Shown here one piece after another: positions 8,166 to 16,150 of a DNA stretch of 64,000 nt (the stretch's first letter is position 1; each line of letters opens with the position of its first letter). Below the pieces are notes generated by a model. That model was not told the DNA's origin and searched no databases. It saw only the letters and a list, made by a program, of their open reading frames with translations. The translations under genes and the position numbers were made by a program. Location: assembly GCA_026225395.1 (NCBI GenBank), contig JAMFSR010000024.1, forward strand, positions 62,001 through 126,000, written 5' to 3'. Source of the stretch: Granulicella sapmiensis. GTDB taxonomy: Bacteria; Acidobacteriota; Terriglobia; Terriglobales; Acidobacteriaceae.

Positions 8166-8945
8166 TTAGAGGGTGCGAGTCTGGCCGCCGTCCATGACGT
8201 AGCAGCTGCCGGTGGCGAAAGCTGCTTGCGGACTGCAGAGGTAGGCGGCGAGCGAAGCGATCTCTGCCGGGGTGCCGAATCGCTGTTGCGGGACTTCGGT
8301 TTTCAACATTTGTTCGACGGCTTCCTTGCGGTTGGCGAGATGGCGTTCCCATGAGCCGCCGGGGAAGTAGATGTTGCCGGGAGCAATGGTATTGACGCGG
8401 ATTTTCTGCGGGGCGAGCTGGCGGGCGAGGTTCTTGGAGTAGTTGACGAGGGCGGCCTTGGCGGCGGAGTAGGGCAGCGGCGCGGGCGTAGCTTCGATGG
8501 CGACGATGGAGGAGATGTAGAGGATCGAGCCACCTTCGGGGTTTGCGAGCAGGTGCGGAATAGCGGCTTGCGTGAGCCGCGTGGAGGCGAAGAAGTTGAG
8601 CTCGAAGAGGCGCGACCATTCGTCGTCGGGCTGATCCCAGCCGGGCTTGCCGGAGCCGGTGCCGAGGTTGGCGATAAGGTGATCGAGGCGGCCGAAGTGG
8701 GCCTTGGTGCGGGCGAAGGAGTTGGCGATGGTGGTGGCGTCGGCGAAGTCGCCGCGGATAGCGAGGATGCGGTGCTGGGTGCTGGGGATGGTGAGTTCGG
8801 CGGCAGTGGATTTGAGTGAGGCTTCGTCGCGGCCGGTGAGGACGATGCTGGCGCCTTCGTCGAGCAGGGCCTGCGCGATGGCGCGGCCGATGCCGCGGGA
8901 GCTGCCGGCGATGAAGGCGACTTGGTTGTGGAGACCGAGGTCCAT
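8166..8945 (-). CDS. Short-chain dehydrogenase/reductase
   Basis: A 259-residue classical SDR with IAGSSRGIGRA (about residues 12-22) as dinucleotide site, NLGTGSG in place of the common NNAG, the serine strand ILYISSIVA, and YSAAKAALV providing YxxxK. The C-terminus CYVMDGGQTRTL fits an enoyl-ACP (FabG-like) reductase fold. It is close to generic 3-oxoacyl reductase or gluconate dehydrogenase relatives, and the motifs alone do not decide. Being the first of three SDRs in one minus-strand cluster with a NeuB-like enzyme, it more likely oxidises or reduces a sugar intermediate than a fatty-acid intermediate. Confidence 0.88.
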   Translation of the reverse strand: MDLGLHNQVAFIAGSSRGIGRAIAQALLDEGASIVLTGRDEASLKSTAAELTIPSTQHRILAIRGDFADATTIANSFARTKAHFGRLDHLIANLGTGSGKPGWDQPDDEWSRLFELNFFASTRLTQAAIPHLLANPEGGSILYISSIVAIEATPAPLPYSAAKAALVNYSKNLARQLAPQKIRVNTIAPGNIYFPGGSWERHLANRKEAVEQMLKTEVPQQRFGTPAEIASLAAYLCSPQAAFATGSCYVMDGGQTRTL

Positions 8946-9023
8946 GAGGAGAGTGTAGAGCGTAGAGGTTAGAGTGTAGAGAAAACGACGGCAAAAGCTT
9001 TCACGCAGAGGACGCGGTGTGAG

Positions 9024-9884
9024 CTAGACGGCGGTCCAGCCGCCGTCTACGTTGAGGTTCTGGCCGGTGACGTAGGTGCTGGCATCGGATGCGAGAAAGA
9101 GCAGGGCACCGCAGAGTTCGATGGGACGGCCGATGCGGTCGAGGACAGTGTAGCCTTTGAGGCGTTTGACGAAGGGCGAGTCTTCCTGGACGGCGTTCTG
9201 GCCGGTGCCGATGTCTTCGGTGTTCGAGAACGGGCCGGGGGAGATGCAGTTGGCGCGGACGCCTTCGCGGCCCCAGAAGCTCGCCGTGTAGCGGGTGAAG
9301 GCGGCTAGCGCGGCCTTCGAGGCGGAGTAGCCAGGAGGGTTGAGGCTGGGTGTGCCTTCGTAGAGCTGCGGGCGCGGGGCTACCGAGGCGTACATGGTGG
9401 CGATGTTGATGATGGAGCCGCGGTGCTGCTCCTTCATCTTGACGCCGAGGCGCTGCGTGGTCTGCACCGCCCAGTAGACGCCGCCCTGCAGATTACGCTG
9501 CCACTGATCGAAGGTGGAGTTTTCGAGTGAGCCTTCAGGCACGTTGAAGCCGGTGGCCGAACCAAGCTCATGCGCGTTGTTGATGAGGATGTCGATGGAC
9601 TTTTCTTCGGCGGCGATCTTGTCGCAGAGAGTGTTGAGAGCTTCGACGTTATACATGTCGATCTGCTCGACGGAGATATTGTCGGCACCGAACTGGTTGG
9701 CCCAGTTGGCGGCTTCGGTCTGGAGGCGGTCGCTGCGGCCGAGGGCGACGACACGGGCTCCATTGGCGAGGAGCGCGAGGGCGAAGGTGCGGCCGAGGAA
9801 GCCGGAGGCGCCGGTGAGGACGGCGGTCTTGCCTTCGAGGGAGAAGAGGTTGGAGAGCTTGAGGTCGTTAGCGGTGATGGGCAT
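9024..9884 (-). CDS. Short-chain dehydrogenase/reductase
   Basis: A 286-residue SDR: LTGASGFLGRTFA (about residues 22-34), NNAHELG (about 105-111), INIATMYASVAP around the catalytic Ser/Thr strand, and YSASKAALA with the YxxxK pair. It ends GQNLNVDGGWTAV. It shares an insertion after the NNA motif and an ENxxxxxW element with the SDR at 3943-4797, so the two are probably paralogues working on related intermediates. The gene sits 50 bases downstream of the TIM-barrel isomerase and 78 bases upstream of another SDR, all in the same direction. Confidence 0.88.
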   Translation of the reverse strand: MPITANDLKLSNLFSLEGKTAVLTGASGFLGRTFALALLANGARVVALGRSDRLQTEAANWANQFGADNISVEQIDMYNVEALNTLCDKIAAEEKSIDILINNAHELGSATGFNVPEGSLENSTFDQWQRNLQGGVYWAVQTTQRLGVKMKEQHRGSIINIATMYASVAPRPQLYEGTPSLNPPGYSASKAALAAFTRYTASFWGREGVRANCISPGPFSNTEDIGTGQNAVQEDSPFVKRLKGYTVLDRIGRPIELCGALLFLASDASTYVTGQNLNVDGGWTAV

Positions 9885-9934
9885 AGGAGTCCAGTTGGTG
9901 GTTGTTAGTTCTTAGCTGTTAGTACGAGCGACGT

Positions 9935-10795
9935 CTACCAGTATTTCTTAACGAACTCGAGTTGGCCTTTGATGAAATTGACTTCGTCGTTGTCGGCGCC
10001 GCGAGCTACTTGCAGAGTTACGCCGCCTTTGTAGTCAATCTTTTTGATGGAGGCGAAGACGTCGTTGAAGTTGGCGGAGCCGGTGCCGAGGGGGCGGGTT
10101 TCTACGCCGCCTTCAGGCTTCTTGTAGCGGTCTTTGATGTGGACTGAGCCGATGCGGTCGCCGTAAGCAGCGAACTCTTCGCTCGCGACATAGCCGAGGC
10201 CGGAGCTGTTGCCGGAGTCCCAGTTGACCTTGAGCATAGGGTGCGGGATGCGGGCGAGGAAGTCGGCGAACTCGGCGGGGCCGAAATCGGCTTCGAGGTG
10301 GAGTTCGACGCCGTGCTTTTCGGCCAGCGGCAGCGCGCGCTTGAGGATGGCGATGACGGATTGCTTTTCGTACTCGCCGTTGATCTTGGAGTTGTCGACG
10401 AAGGGCAGGACCATCTTTGTCGCGCCGATGCGCTTGGCGATGGGGATGAGGTCGTGGAGGTGCTGCTCGCGGCGGTCGCGCTCGGCGGGCGAGCAGCGGA
10501 TGAGCGGAACGTCCATGAACCAATCGCCGCAGAGGGCAGGTGTGGCGATGTTGTGCTCGGCTTTCAGTGCGTCGAACTCGGCGAGGCCTTCGGGCGAGAA
10601 GATGGGGTTGGCAATGCGGCCGGTGGCGGGGTCTTTGCCTTCGCCGTAGGCATCGTGGATCCACTCGATGTAGTCGAGGCCAGCTTCGCGGGCGCGGGCG
10701 AACTCTTCACGCCAGGCTTTGCGGGGGAAGGACTGGAAGCGGCCGTCTTCGGGGGGAGCGAGGCGACCTTGCATGATGCCGTAGGTGTGGGGCAT
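9935..10795 (-). CDS. Xylose-isomerase-like TIM-barrel sugar isomerase/epimerase
   Basis: The 286-residue protein has the layout of the AP-endonuclease-2/xylose-isomerase-like family: GIMQGRL near the N-terminus, LDYIEWI on an early strand, LHLEADFGP (metal-binding Glu region), KVNWDSGNS (Asp region) and GSVHIKDR (His region), all expected metal ligands of these barrels. Members isomerise or epimerise sugars or sugar phosphates in the cytoplasm. Here the gene follows a thiamine-diphosphate enzyme and precedes two SDRs, so it may prepare the acceptor sugar for the NeuB-like or thiamine-diphosphate reaction. The exact substrate cannot be read from the sequence. Confidence 0.82.
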   Translation of the reverse strand: MPHTYGIMQGRLAPPEDGRFQSFPRKAWREEFARAREAGLDYIEWIHDAYGEGKDPATGRIANPIFSPEGLAEFDALKAEHNIATPALCGDWFMDVPLIRCSPAERDRREQHLHDLIPIAKRIGATKMVLPFVDNSKINGEYEKQSVIAILKRALPLAEKHGVELHLEADFGPAEFADFLARIPHPMLKVNWDSGNSSGLGYVASEEFAAYGDRIGSVHIKDRYKKPEGGVETRPLGTGSANFNDVFASIKKIDYKGGVTLQVARGADNDEVNFIKGQLEFVKKYW

Positions 10796-10873
10796 GAAAC
10801 TCCGTATAGGTTTGTGTCCGATGCAAACCGTGCCCGAGAATCCGGACCCGGGACAACCGATACTGCGATGAGA

Positions 10874-12703
10874 CTATTCCGGCAGGGGTTTCACGATCAT
10901 GTTGGCGAGGAACTCTTCGCGTGGCAAGAATGGGAAAAGGTCTTCGAGCGGCTTGGAGACGAAGCTGCCGTCTTCTTTCTGATACGAAGAAAGGCGTGGG
11001 GCGCGAACTTCGTCGGGGAGGACGTTGACGTCGCAGAGGACTGGGCCTTTCATGTCGAGGACCTTGCGGACGTCCGCGGTGAGATTGGTCTGGTCCTTGA
11101 TGATGGCGGTCGACAGTTTGAAGGCCTGACCTACGGCGGAGAGATCGGGAACGGTGAGGCCGGTGTTCTTGTCGGCTCCGATTGAGGCTGAGCCGAAGTA
11201 GGCGGTCTGCGAGGCACGGATGGAGCTGTAACCATCGTTGTTCAGGACGAAGAACTTGATGGGCAGCTGGAGCCGGCTGATGGTTTCGAGTTCCTGGATG
11301 TTAAACATGAAACCGCCGTCGCCGTCGACAGCGATGACCTCGCGACCCGGGTTGGCGATGGAGACGGCGATCGCCATCGGGATTGCGTAGCCCATGGAGC
11401 CGAGGCCGGCGGTGTGGTACAGGCGCTGCGAGTGCAGCGTGGGAACGGCGAGGAGGTAGATCTCGATGCCGGAGCCGGAGTTGCCGACTACCAGGCGGTC
11501 TTCCTTCGAAACTTCGTTGCCGAGGACTTCGGAGAGATTGAAGATCGAGACCAGGCCTTCGGGCTTGCGGTGCTCATCGGTGACGACGGGGTAACGGGTC
11601 TTCCAGTCGGCGCAGCGGGCGAGCCAGGCGTCGATGTTGCGCGGCTTGAGCTTGTCCTTGTGCTTGAGGAGTTCGGTAAGAAACGCCTTGGCATCCGCGC
11701 AGACGGGCTGCTGCATGTGCGGGGCGAGTTTGCCGAGCTCAGCAGCGTCGATGTCGACGACGACCTTGTGGGCTTCGCGCGCGAGGTTGTGCGGAGCGTA
11801 GCCGGTGATCGCCATGTCGAGGCGTACACCGATTGAGAGAAGGAAGTCGCAGTTCTGCAGTGCGAAGTTGGCGCCGCGGGCGGCAACTGTGCCGGGACGG
11901 CCGACGTAAGTGGGGTCGTCGGACGGAACGAGGTCCGCGGCGCACCAGGTGGCGACCGTGGGGACGCCGAGGAACTTGCGGAGCTCTTCGAACTCGGCGG
12001 TAGCGCGAGCTAGGCGGATGCCGTTGCCGGCAAAGAGCAGTGGACGCTCGCTGGCGTTGAAGGCTTCGATGGCGCGGGCGACTTCTTCGGGAACGTTGGA
12101 GGTACCGGTGATGGAGGTGTCGTTGGCGTACTCGGAGGGGTCGAAGCTGCGTAGGTTGGCTTCTTCGATGGGTGAGGCCTGCACGTCGAGCGGGATGTCG
12201 ATCCAGACGGGGCCGGGACGACCGTTCATGGCAAGGTAGACGGCCTTTTCGAGGTGGTACTTGATGTCGTTGGGTTCGAGGACGGTGACGGCGTACTTGG
12301 TGATGGGCGCGACGATGGAACAGATGTCGACTTCCTGAACGCCGAGCTGACGCATGCCGAGAGGCTTGCCGGTGACGGCGTCGAACATGCGGTCGGGACG
12401 CTTTACCTGACCGGAGACGTAGAGCACGGGCGTGGAATCGAGCCATGCGCCGGCGACTCCAGTGACGGCGTTGGTGCCGCCGGGGCCTGTCGTGACCATG
12501 CAGAAGCCGAGGCCCTTGGAGGCTTTAGCGTAGCCTTCGGCGCAGATGGCCGAGGCTTGCTCATGTGAGTTGCAGATGGCTGTGAGGCGCTTTTCCGCGC
12601 CGAGCGACTGGTTGAGGTGCATGGCGCCGCCGCCGGTGACGAGGAAGCAGTTGGTGATGCCGAGGTCTGCAACGAATTTGAGGACGTAGTCGGAAAGTTT
12701 CAT
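10874..12703 (-). CDS. Thiamine-diphosphate enzyme of the acetolactate-synthase fold
   Basis: The 609-residue protein has the three-domain layout of acetohydroxyacid synthases. The catalytic glutamate region is HEQASAICAEGYAK (Glu48), and the cofactor motif GDGGFMFN...LNNDGY (GDG and NN about 28 residues apart) is in the last third. An N-terminal GGGAMHLN replaces the usual sequence of ilvB proteins, and no small regulatory subunit gene is adjacent. Such enzymes also occur in sugar clusters; YerE, for example, adds a pyruvate-derived two-carbon unit to a keto-sugar. Placement 33 bases after a KdsC-like phosphatase and beside sugar isomerase/SDR genes argues for a sugar substrate rather than branched-chain amino acid synthesis. 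Family sure, reaction inferred. Confidence 0.82.
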   Translation of the reverse strand: MKLSDYVLKFVADLGITNCFLVTGGGAMHLNQSLGAEKRLTAICNSHEQASAICAEGYAKASKGLGFCMVTTGPGGTNAVTGVAGAWLDSTPVLYVSGQVKRPDRMFDAVTGKPLGMRQLGVQEVDICSIVAPITKYAVTVLEPNDIKYHLEKAVYLAMNGRPGPVWIDIPLDVQASPIEEANLRSFDPSEYANDTSITGTSNVPEEVARAIEAFNASERPLLFAGNGIRLARATAEFEELRKFLGVPTVATWCAADLVPSDDPTYVGRPGTVAARGANFALQNCDFLLSIGVRLDMAITGYAPHNLAREAHKVVVDIDAAELGKLAPHMQQPVCADAKAFLTELLKHKDKLKPRNIDAWLARCADWKTRYPVVTDEHRKPEGLVSIFNLSEVLGNEVSKEDRLVVGNSGSGIEIYLLAVPTLHSQRLYHTAGLGSMGYAIPMAIAVSIANPGREVIAVDGDGGFMFNIQELETISRLQLPIKFFVLNNDGYSSIRASQTAYFGSASIGADKNTGLTVPDLSAVGQAFKLSTAIIKDQTNLTADVRKVLDMKGPVLCDVNVLPDEVRAPRLSSYQKEDGSFVSKPLEDLFPFLPREEFLANMIVKPLPE

Positions 12704-12736
12704 CGGTTCCTAGAGGATAACGAATTTGTGTGCGGA

Positions 12737-13276
12737 TTAGTCGGGTGGGCGCATCTGGAAGACCTCGCGACCGCGCAGGTTGCGGGCGCTGAGGATGGCG
12801 TCGGCGAAGCTGCGGACAGCGCCGTGGCCGCCAGGAGCTCCGGAAACGAAGCCGTGTTCGGTGACATGTGCGATGACTTCGGCCGCTGCGTTGGCGGGGC
12901 AGGCGCAGAGGCCGGCGATTTCCATCGCGAAGAGGTCGTTGACGTCGTCCCCGAAGAAGCAGGTGCGGTGCAGCGGAATGTGGAACTGCGCGGTGAAATC
13001 GCGGAGCGCTGTGGCCTTGTCTCGGGTGCCTTTGGCGACGAAGGGGATGTGCATCTTCTTCGCGTAGAGGTCGACCAGAGGCGACGGTTCGCCGGAGATG
13101 AGCGCCATCTTGATGCCCAGACGCCGCAACAACGAGACACCCATGATGTCGGTAAAGGAGAACGATTTGGACTCTTCTCCGGTGGGCGACCAGGTGAGGG
13201 TGCCGTCGGTGAGAACGCCGTCGACGTCAAAGGCGATCGCTTCGAGAGTGGTGAGAGATGTGAGGTCGAAAGGCAT
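12737..13276 (-). CDS. KdsC-like HAD phosphatase for a 3-deoxy-ulosonate phosphate
   Basis: The ATG at 13276 gives 179 residues, the usual size of the capless KdsC subfamily. AFDVDGVLTDG holds the nucleophile Asp and acid/base Asp; ISGEPS is motif II; FFGDDVNDL is motif IV; and the subfamily signature APGGHGAVR is near the C-terminus. Members remove phosphate from KDO 8-phosphate or from 9-phosphates of nonulosonic acids. The neighbouring NeuB-like synthase suggests the second kind, as in the Bacteroides KDN pathway where synthase and phosphatase are adjacent. A frame extends upstream to a TTG at 13318, but that lies in the terminator hairpin, so it is rejected. Confidence 0.85.
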   Translation of the reverse strand: MPFDLTSLTTLEAIAFDVDGVLTDGTLTWSPTGEESKSFSFTDIMGVSLLRRLGIKMALISGEPSPLVDLYAKKMHIPFVAKGTRDKATALRDFTAQFHIPLHRTCFFGDDVNDLFAMEIAGLCACPANAAAEVIAHVTEHGFVSGAPGGHGAVRSFADAILSARNLRGREVFQMRPPD

Positions 13277-13314
13277 AAGGGAAGTGAATAGCGATTGGTG
13301 AATCGTGAAGAAAA

Positions 13315-13346
13315 GCAAAGGCCCGATCGTTTGATCGGGCCTTTGC
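13315..13346 (-). terminator. Rho-independent terminator after the NeuB-like gene
   Basis: A perfect 14-bp stem (arms 13315-13328 and 13333-13346) with a four-base loop is followed, in minus-strand direction, by TTTTC. It lies 17 bases past the stop of the NeuB-like gene and just before the KdsC-like gene, so part of the transcript may stop here or be attenuated between the two. Confidence 0.85.
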
Positions 13347-13362
13347 TTGATGAGGATTTAGG

Positions 13363-14238
13363 TTAGACAGCTGCGCCCACGCGGCGGAGCTTCTTCATGA
13401 CCGGGACTTCTTCGTCGTAGACACGCTTAATGCCGTCGCCGGTGGACTGCTCGACCAGGCGGATGTCGCGGACCAGGCGGCTGATGCCGTTGGGCTCGAG
13501 CGAAGCAGACTGATCGGAACCCCACATGGCGCGGTCCATAGTGATGTGACGCTCCACGCAGCACGCGCCGAGAACAGCAGCGGCAACCGTCGTCGGGATG
13601 CCGGTCTCATGGCCTGAGTAGCCGACGGGAACACCGTAGCGCTCGATCATCGTAGGGATAGCCTTCAGGTTCAGCTGCTCGTACTTCGCGGGGTAGGTCG
13701 AAGTCGTGTGCATGAGGATGAGGTTTTCCTTGCCGAGAACTTCGACAGCGTGGTCGATCTCGGCGTAGGTGCTCATACCCGTGGACGCGATGACCGGCTT
13801 GCCGGTCTTGCGGATGTGCTGGAGAAGATTGTCGTCGGTCAGCGAGGCCGAAGCGACCTTGTAGACGGGGGTGTCGTACTGCTCCATGAAGTCCACGGAG
13901 ATTTCATCCCACGGGGAGACGAACCAGTCGATTTTGACCGAGCGACAGAAGTTGGCGATCTCGTCATACTCTTCCTGCCCGAACTCAAGACCGCGCTTGA
14001 GGTCGCCGTTGGTGTCGCCCCAGGGATTGGGGCGCGGGGTAGCGAGCTCTTTTTCGGTATAGACGATTTCGACGGTGCGCTTCTGGAACTTGACAGCATC
14101 GCAGCCGGCAGCGACGGCGACCGAGATAAGACGCTTCGCGAGGTCAATATCGCCGTTATGATTAATGCCGATTTCGGCGATGACGTAGCAGGGTTGACCT
14201 GCACCAAGTAGTTTGTTTCCGACTTTTACGGTGCTCAT
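13363..14238 (-). CDS. NeuB-family 3-deoxy-ulosonate synthase without SAF domain
   Basis: The 291-residue protein carries the NeuB TIM-barrel motifs: IAEIGINHNGD (about residues 21-31), AVKFQKR, FVSPWD, ASTGMS, HTTSTYP, GYSGHETG and ERHITMDRAMWGSDQSASLEP split across the metal/PEP site. NeuB enzymes condense phosphoenolpyruvate with a hexosamine or mannose (phosphate) to give sialic, legionaminic, pseudaminic or KDN-type acids. Typical members are about 340 residues with a C-terminal antifreeze-like (SAF) domain; this one ends at MKKLRRVGAAV, and only 16 bases precede the terminator, so the SAF domain is absent rather than frameshifted. No neuA or neuC is in the window. Its product may be dephosphorylated by the KdsC-like neighbour. 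Confidence 0.87.
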   Translation of the reverse strand: MSTVKVGNKLLGAGQPCYVIAEIGINHNGDIDLAKRLISVAVAAGCDAVKFQKRTVEIVYTEKELATPRPNPWGDTNGDLKRGLEFGQEEYDEIANFCRSVKIDWFVSPWDEISVDFMEQYDTPVYKVASASLTDDNLLQHIRKTGKPVIASTGMSTYAEIDHAVEVLGKENLILMHTTSTYPAKYEQLNLKAIPTMIERYGVPVGYSGHETGIPTTVAAAVLGACCVERHITMDRAMWGSDQSASLEPNGISRLVRDIRLVEQSTGDGIKRVYDEEVPVMKKLRRVGAAV

Positions 14239-14405
14239 TCATGCTCCAGAGATGACAGGGGTTAGGCCGGGTCAGCGACCTGCGGACAGATAGAACGACT
14301 AAACCAATTGTGACAGCAAGTTAGGTGACCCGTCTAGATTTAGGTGCTCGATAGACGGACAAGGTTGGGTGGAAGACGCAGAATACCTGCACAGTTCACC
14401 GCCAA

Positions 14406-15272
14406 TCAGGGTTTTGTGAAGGCGGGGCGTGTGGGTGCGGATTGAGGCTGGGTCGCCGTCGCCGTGTTCTGGTAAGGGGCGTTCTTGAAGGTCACATTAA
14501 TGTCGCAGCGGTCGACTTTGTCGCTACCGGTGCGCTGGAGCAGAATTTCAAGGCGCTGGTTGGGTTTGACCCAGTAGCCTTGGAAGTACTCGTCCTGCTG
14601 GGTGTTGAAAAGAAAGCCGCGGCCGCAACTGTAGGTGAAGTCGAGACCCTGGGGCACGTCTCCGACGAGATTGGCGGACCCATAGCCTTCAAAGCCGGTG
14701 CGGCTGAAGCGCCGGAAGCTGGAGATGACATGCAGGTGGACAGGATAGTCGGGGTCAGGGTCGGTGAAGGCGACATCGGGATTCTCCCATTGGTCACTGG
14801 AGGAGAGCGGAACATTGGACCAGATGGTTGGAGCCTGTGCCGGATTGAAGGGGTGAGCCTTCATGGCTACTTTGAGCTCGCAGACTTCATCGTGATCGGA
14901 GCCGACGGGCTGCATCAGGATTTCGAGGCTCTGGTCCTGCTTCTTCCAGTGGGCTTGATAGAAGTCCTGGGGCTGGGTGTTTTCGGTAAAGGGAGCGGGG
15001 CAGTCGAAGGTGTAGTCGAAGCCACGGATGGGTTCGCTGAGGAGGTTGCCGCTGCCGTAACCATGATAGGAGCCAGTGGGGCGAAGGTAGCCGGGGCCAC
15101 CGTGCAACTCGCCCTGCACGGTGCGGTAAGCGCGGATGGTGTCAGTGCCATAGCGGGTGGCGATGAGATGGACGTGGAGTGGGAAGTCGGGAGTGGGGTC
15201 GGCGAGCGGGACGTCGGGTGGTCTGGAGGAGAATTGGCCGAAAAAGGCCAGGAGCAGAACTGCCGATCTCAT
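14406..15272 (-). CDS. Secreted protein with two tandem copies of a beta domain, unknown function
   Basis: The ATG at 15272 is preceded by GGAGG at good spacing and starts a short signal peptide (MRSAVLLLAFFGQFSS). The mature part, about 270 residues, is two copies of one domain of about 120 residues. Each begins with a D(V)xxxDPxPDxPxHxH element, has a GYGSxNL block, an aromatic D(Y/F)T(Y/F)xC block, and ends with LEILxQxxGSDxxxxC before a terminal strand. The paired cysteines in each copy suggest a disulfide. The C-terminal tail is Thr/Pro/Gln-rich. I do not recognise a function. A longer open frame reaches 15632 but lacks a ribosome site there. Confidence 0.75.
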   Translation of the reverse strand: MRSAVLLLAFFGQFSSRPPDVPLADPTPDFPLHVHLIATRYGTDTIRAYRTVQGELHGGPGYLRPTGSYHGYGSGNLLSEPIRGFDYTFDCPAPFTENTQPQDFYQAHWKKQDQSLEILMQPVGSDHDEVCELKVAMKAHPFNPAQAPTIWSNVPLSSSDQWENPDVAFTDPDPDYPVHLHVISSFRRFSRTGFEGYGSANLVGDVPQGLDFTYSCGRGFLFNTQQDEYFQGYWVKPNQRLEILLQRTGSDKVDRCDINVTFKNAPYQNTATATQPQSAPTRPAFTKP

Positions 15273-15740
15273 AGGCGACCTCCGCGCGTGGTGACGGAAA
15301 GCTGGAACAGGCTTAGACCATTGAGCCGAAGATAACGAAGGGTTCAGGCTTTTCGCAAGAAGAATCTCGGAGATTGGAACGAGATTGGCTGAATCTTTAA
15401 GATCTTTTTCCCGCAACGGAATGTTGTAGAGTGAAGGAATTGGTGCTCGCGTGAGTGGTCTCACGGGCGCCTGCCAATGGTTCTTCCCGAAAGACGGAAT
15501 CTGCGCCGGTGGCGGTGTGGACTTCATCAGCCAAAGACATTTTGAGACGTGGATTCGGCCGCCTTTTGTGCGGGCGAAGATTCTGTTGTGGCCGGTCGGT
15601 TCCAAGGTTGATTCTCGATGGAAATTCTCCAAAGTGGCATGCTCAGGTTCGCTTTGAGTTGGTAAGCTGATGTGCTTGCGCGTGCGGCATGCGAAGGAAC
15701 GCGAATGACAGGCGCGAGCAGGAACTGAGGCTAGAAGAAG
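15273..15740. other. Intergenic region between divergent genes, upstream of glnB
   Basis: This 468-base gap holds the promoters of the divergent secreted-protein gene and of glnB-glnD. A GG...GC pair at about 15641-15658 superficially resembles a sigma-54 site, but the spacing is three bases too long. No RNA gene or convincing ORF is seen. Confidence 0.4.
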
Positions 15741-16079
15741 ATGCAGAAGATTGAAGCAGTGATCCAGCCCTCAAAGCTGGATGCGGTAAAAGATGCGCTG
15801 GTTGAACTCGGCGTGCTGGGAATTACGATCTTTGAAGTGCGCGGCCATGGGCGGCAGAAGGGGCATACAGAGTTCTATCGCGGACGCGAGTATGCCGTTG
15901 ATCTGCTGCCGAAGATCAAGCTGGAACTTGTCGTGACGGAAGATATGGCCGAGAAGGCAATCCAGGCGATTATTGGCGCGGCGCGAACAGGACGTATTGG
16001 GGATGGCAAGATTTTCCTGTCGAAGATCGATGAAGCGATCCGGATACGCAACGATGAACGTGGAGAGATTGCACTGTAG
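15741..16079 (+). CDS. glnB: PII nitrogen regulatory protein
   Basis: A 112-residue PII protein. The T-loop reads GHTEFYRGREYAV, with the first tyrosine at the position uridylylated by GlnD (Tyr51 in E. coli). The B-loop GRIGDGKIF, which binds ATP and 2-oxoglutarate, is intact. PII proteins are trimeric cytoplasmic sensors of nitrogen and carbon status that control glutamine synthetase and ammonium transport. The gene stands directly upstream of glnD, which encodes the enzyme that modifies it, and no amtB or glnA lies nearby. Whether it should be called glnB or glnK cannot be settled from the sequence alone. Confidence 0.95.
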   Translation: MQKIEAVIQPSKLDAVKDALVELGVLGITIFEVRGHGRQKGHTEFYRGREYAVDLLPKIKLELVVTEDMAEKAIQAIIGAARTGRIGDGKIFLSKIDEAIRIRNDERGEIAL

Positions 16080-16150
16080 CTGGTAGTTTGAAATCTCCGG
16101 GCGTTGTAAATCCGAACCGAAAGGCTTTGGGGGTAAGGACGACGAACGGG

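Noticed and set aside
15641..15658. Possible sigma-54 promoter upstream of glnB
   Set aside because: The GG and GC elements are three bases too far apart to fit the consensus.
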